DNA of 64,000 nucleotides from positions 28,367,047 through 28,431,046 of the forward strand of contig JACBWW010000004.1 in the NCBI GenBank assembly GCA_020086605.1, in the 5' to 3' direction. A model generated the notes under the pieces. That model did no database searches. It was not told the DNA's origin and worked only from the letters and a program-made list of their open reading frames with translations. The position numbers and the translations under genes were made by a program. Positions within the stretch are counted from its first letter, which is position 1. The number at the start of each line of letters is the position of its first letter. This stretch comes from Lanius collurio (Eukaryota > Chordata > Aves > Passeriformes > Laniidae). Of this stretch, positions 62,970 to 64,000 are shown in pieces.

Positions 62970-63748
62970 GTAGTTTTTGAAGTTTGTGTCAGTCAGCAGA
63001 GTGGAGACCAACTGTTATCGCAGAAAGTGCAGCTGCTTAGAGATCCAAAGCATTACAAGATAATTGTGATAATTGTGGCTATAGCAATGCTCTTCTCTCT
63101 GAGGTGTTTGCTTAATGTTTTCTGTAACTAAAAAACAGTATGTATTCAAAGATGCAAGAAATTGTTCATGTCTTGTAAACATGACTATTGCTCATGCTAT
63201 CAGAGGAGAGCACTGTGGGTACTATAGTCTTGTTTACCAGAATTTTGTGATCCTAAAAAACACTTAAAAATCCCCTTTTGTAAAGATAGCCCTGTAACAT
63301 TTAGTAATTTTGTGCTTCAGATCAATGGGGATGTATCCCTACCACACCTTCCTCCATGGCACTGTGCTTCAGCCAAAGGGAGAAAGTGTGTAAATTGTGT
63401 GGAAATTATTAGGAAAATAGATTTCCTATCTGCCTGTGAAGAAAATGATTGTTTTTTGTAAAAAGCATCAAAGTGTTCATGGAAGATGAGCAAAAGATGA
63501 ATGAAACTTTTCAGAACAGTAGTTCCATTTAAGGTACCTGTATGTATCAACATACTGTTGTTTAGTATTTCATCTTTTTAACAATATCACCTTTCCTCCA
63601 CTTCTTGCAATTGACTCCTTCAGTTTCTGGAGGTAGTACAAAATGTGTTGAATTTGCTGGAGATCATAATAGAGGGTCATTTTGATGCTATGGCTGGAGG
63701 ATTCCAGTCCTGGGCTTTTCTCTGCCTTCCAGTAGCTATAAAAATTCA

Positions 63749-63780
63749 TTTCCCTTCCCCCTCTCCTTGTCTGTTTGCAG
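63749..63780 (+). promoter_or_regulatory. RAD51B: 3' splice site and polypyrimidine tract of the RAD51B exon
   Basis: An almost uninterrupted C/T run (CCCTTCCCCCTCTCCTTGTC and neighbours) leads into TGTTTGCAG, the acceptor for the exon that begins at 63781. This is a near-optimal vertebrate 3' splice site. I could not pick a branch-point adenosine with confidence. Confidence 0.85.
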
Positions 63781-63877
63781 GTTATCTTGACGAATCAGAT
63801 TACCACATCGCTGAGCAGTGGCCCTTCGATCCAGGCAGACCTGGTGTCTCCAGCTGATGATTTGTCCCTGTCTGAAG
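63781..63877 (+). CDS. RAD51B: RAD51B internal coding exon (exon 8 in human-style numbering), partial gene
   Basis: This 97-bp exon starts in phase 0 and ends after one base of the next codon (32 codons plus G). The translation begins VILTNQITT and ends ADLVSPADDLSLSE(G), which I recognise as the RAD51B-specific form of the RecA/RAD51 core, at roughly residues 250-283 of a protein of about 350 aa. It holds the beta-strand ending in the conserved T-N-Q motif (the ATP-sensing glutamine of RAD51-family proteins) and the segment equivalent to DNA-binding loop L2. RAD51B is a nuclear ATPase that pairs with RAD51C in the BCDX2 complex and supports RAD51 filament assembly in homologous recombination. 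The acceptor is a long C/T tract ending TGTTTGCAG at 63780; the donor is GAAG|GTAAGAA at 63877/63878. From memory of human RAD51B, the length is identical and differences cluster at SLSSGPSI. The Walker A and B motifs lie in exons outside the window. I am confident of the gene; the exon number is inferred. Confidence 0.95.
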
Positions 63878-64000
63878 GTAAGAAATCCCTTCTATCAGAA
63901 CTGAAACTCTACACTGACACAAATCCACACTGTAACTTGCAGTCTTCTGTTGAAATACAGGGGTCTGAGAGAGTCGAATTATCAAGTCTAACCTAACGCA
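63878..64000 (+). other. RAD51B: Start of the next RAD51B intron
   Basis: The donor GTAAGAA at 63878 opens this intron. The exon reading frame stays open by chance for about 115 further bases before a TAA at 63994-63996, so an unspliced transcript would add non-homologous residues (starting KKSLLSELK) and then stop. Nothing else is seen. Confidence 0.85.

Larger units (their letters stand above)
60832..63748. other. Unique intronic sequence upstream of the RAD51B exon, no gene seen
   Basis: Contains a T13 run ending at 61453 followed by a perfect 9-bp hairpin (61458-61483) and an A17 run at 62953-62969. No second RAD51B exon is visible here. Confidence 0.5.
1..63780 (+). other. RAD51B: RAD51B long intron (intron 7 by human numbering), 3' portion
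   Basis: Everything upstream of the exon acceptor at 63780 lacks any exon I can recognise as RAD51B, so the whole stretch is read as one intron whose 5' end lies outside the window. RAD51B is known for very long introns in vertebrates, which fits. The sequence is AT-rich, CpG-poor and interrupted by old CR1 LINE fragments, LTRs and microsatellites. The intron ends in a strong pyrimidine tract at about 63749-63777. I cannot exclude unannotated small RNAs or lineage-specific exons inside it. Confidence 0.85.

Noticed and set aside
63775..63996. 73-codon ORF starting ATG at 63775 as an independent small protein
   Set aside because: The ATG lies across the splice acceptor in the intron; the real coding unit is the spliced RAD51B exon 63781-63877.
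1..64000. CRISPR arrays, bacterial operons, phage or plasmid features
   Set aside because: Repeat families, splice signals and base composition are those of a vertebrate nuclear genome; no regularly spaced direct repeats with unique spacers are present.

Overview
This is vertebrate, almost certainly avian, nuclear DNA. It is AT-rich and CpG-poor, has no operon-like gene packing, and carries bird-type interspersed repeats: CR1 LINE 3' ends and ERV LTRs, one of which resembles the ERVL-type LTRs of songbirds. The passerine suggestion is an inference from repeat families recognised by memory.

Only one coding segment is well supported: a 97-bp internal exon at 63781-63877 on the + strand. It encodes the VILTNQIT...ADLVSPADDLSLSEG segment of RAD51B, a RAD51 paralog of the BCDX2 homologous-recombination complex. 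The exon has a strong polypyrimidine tract and AG acceptor on one side and a GTAAG donor on the other. The remaining 63.78 kb upstream therefore reads as one stretch of a very long RAD51B intron (intron 7 if numbered as in human), and the last 123 bases are the start of the next intron. The many short ORFs show no codon-like composition, domains or family resemblance and are treated as chance.

Layout: 1-5755 unique intron with small perfect hairpins; 5756-6462 a complete solo LTR with TG...CA ends and a perfect 6-bp target duplication, in sense orientation; 6463-13379 unique; 13381-13480 CR1 3'-end scrap (-); 15469-15737 a long TTCC/CCGT/CCCT tetranucleotide array with 12-bp higher-order structure; 18201-18662 truncated CR1 (-); 21592-22175 ERVL-type LTR (-); 29594-29660 relic of an old CR1/L3-like element; 33605-34256 truncated CR1 (+); 49601-49649 TC/TG microsatellite; 50485-50621 MIR-like SINE relic; 55671-55992 CpG-enriched patch; 60797-60831 TG/TA microsatellite; 63781-63877 RAD51B exon.

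No novel multi-gene system is visible. The items most worth a second look are the intact sense-oriented solo LTR, the higher-order GGAA-type satellite, candidate recursive-splice (ratchet) sites in the long intron, a CpG-rich patch, a coding-looking 55-codon remnant at 57593, and twin hairpins that share the same stem core.
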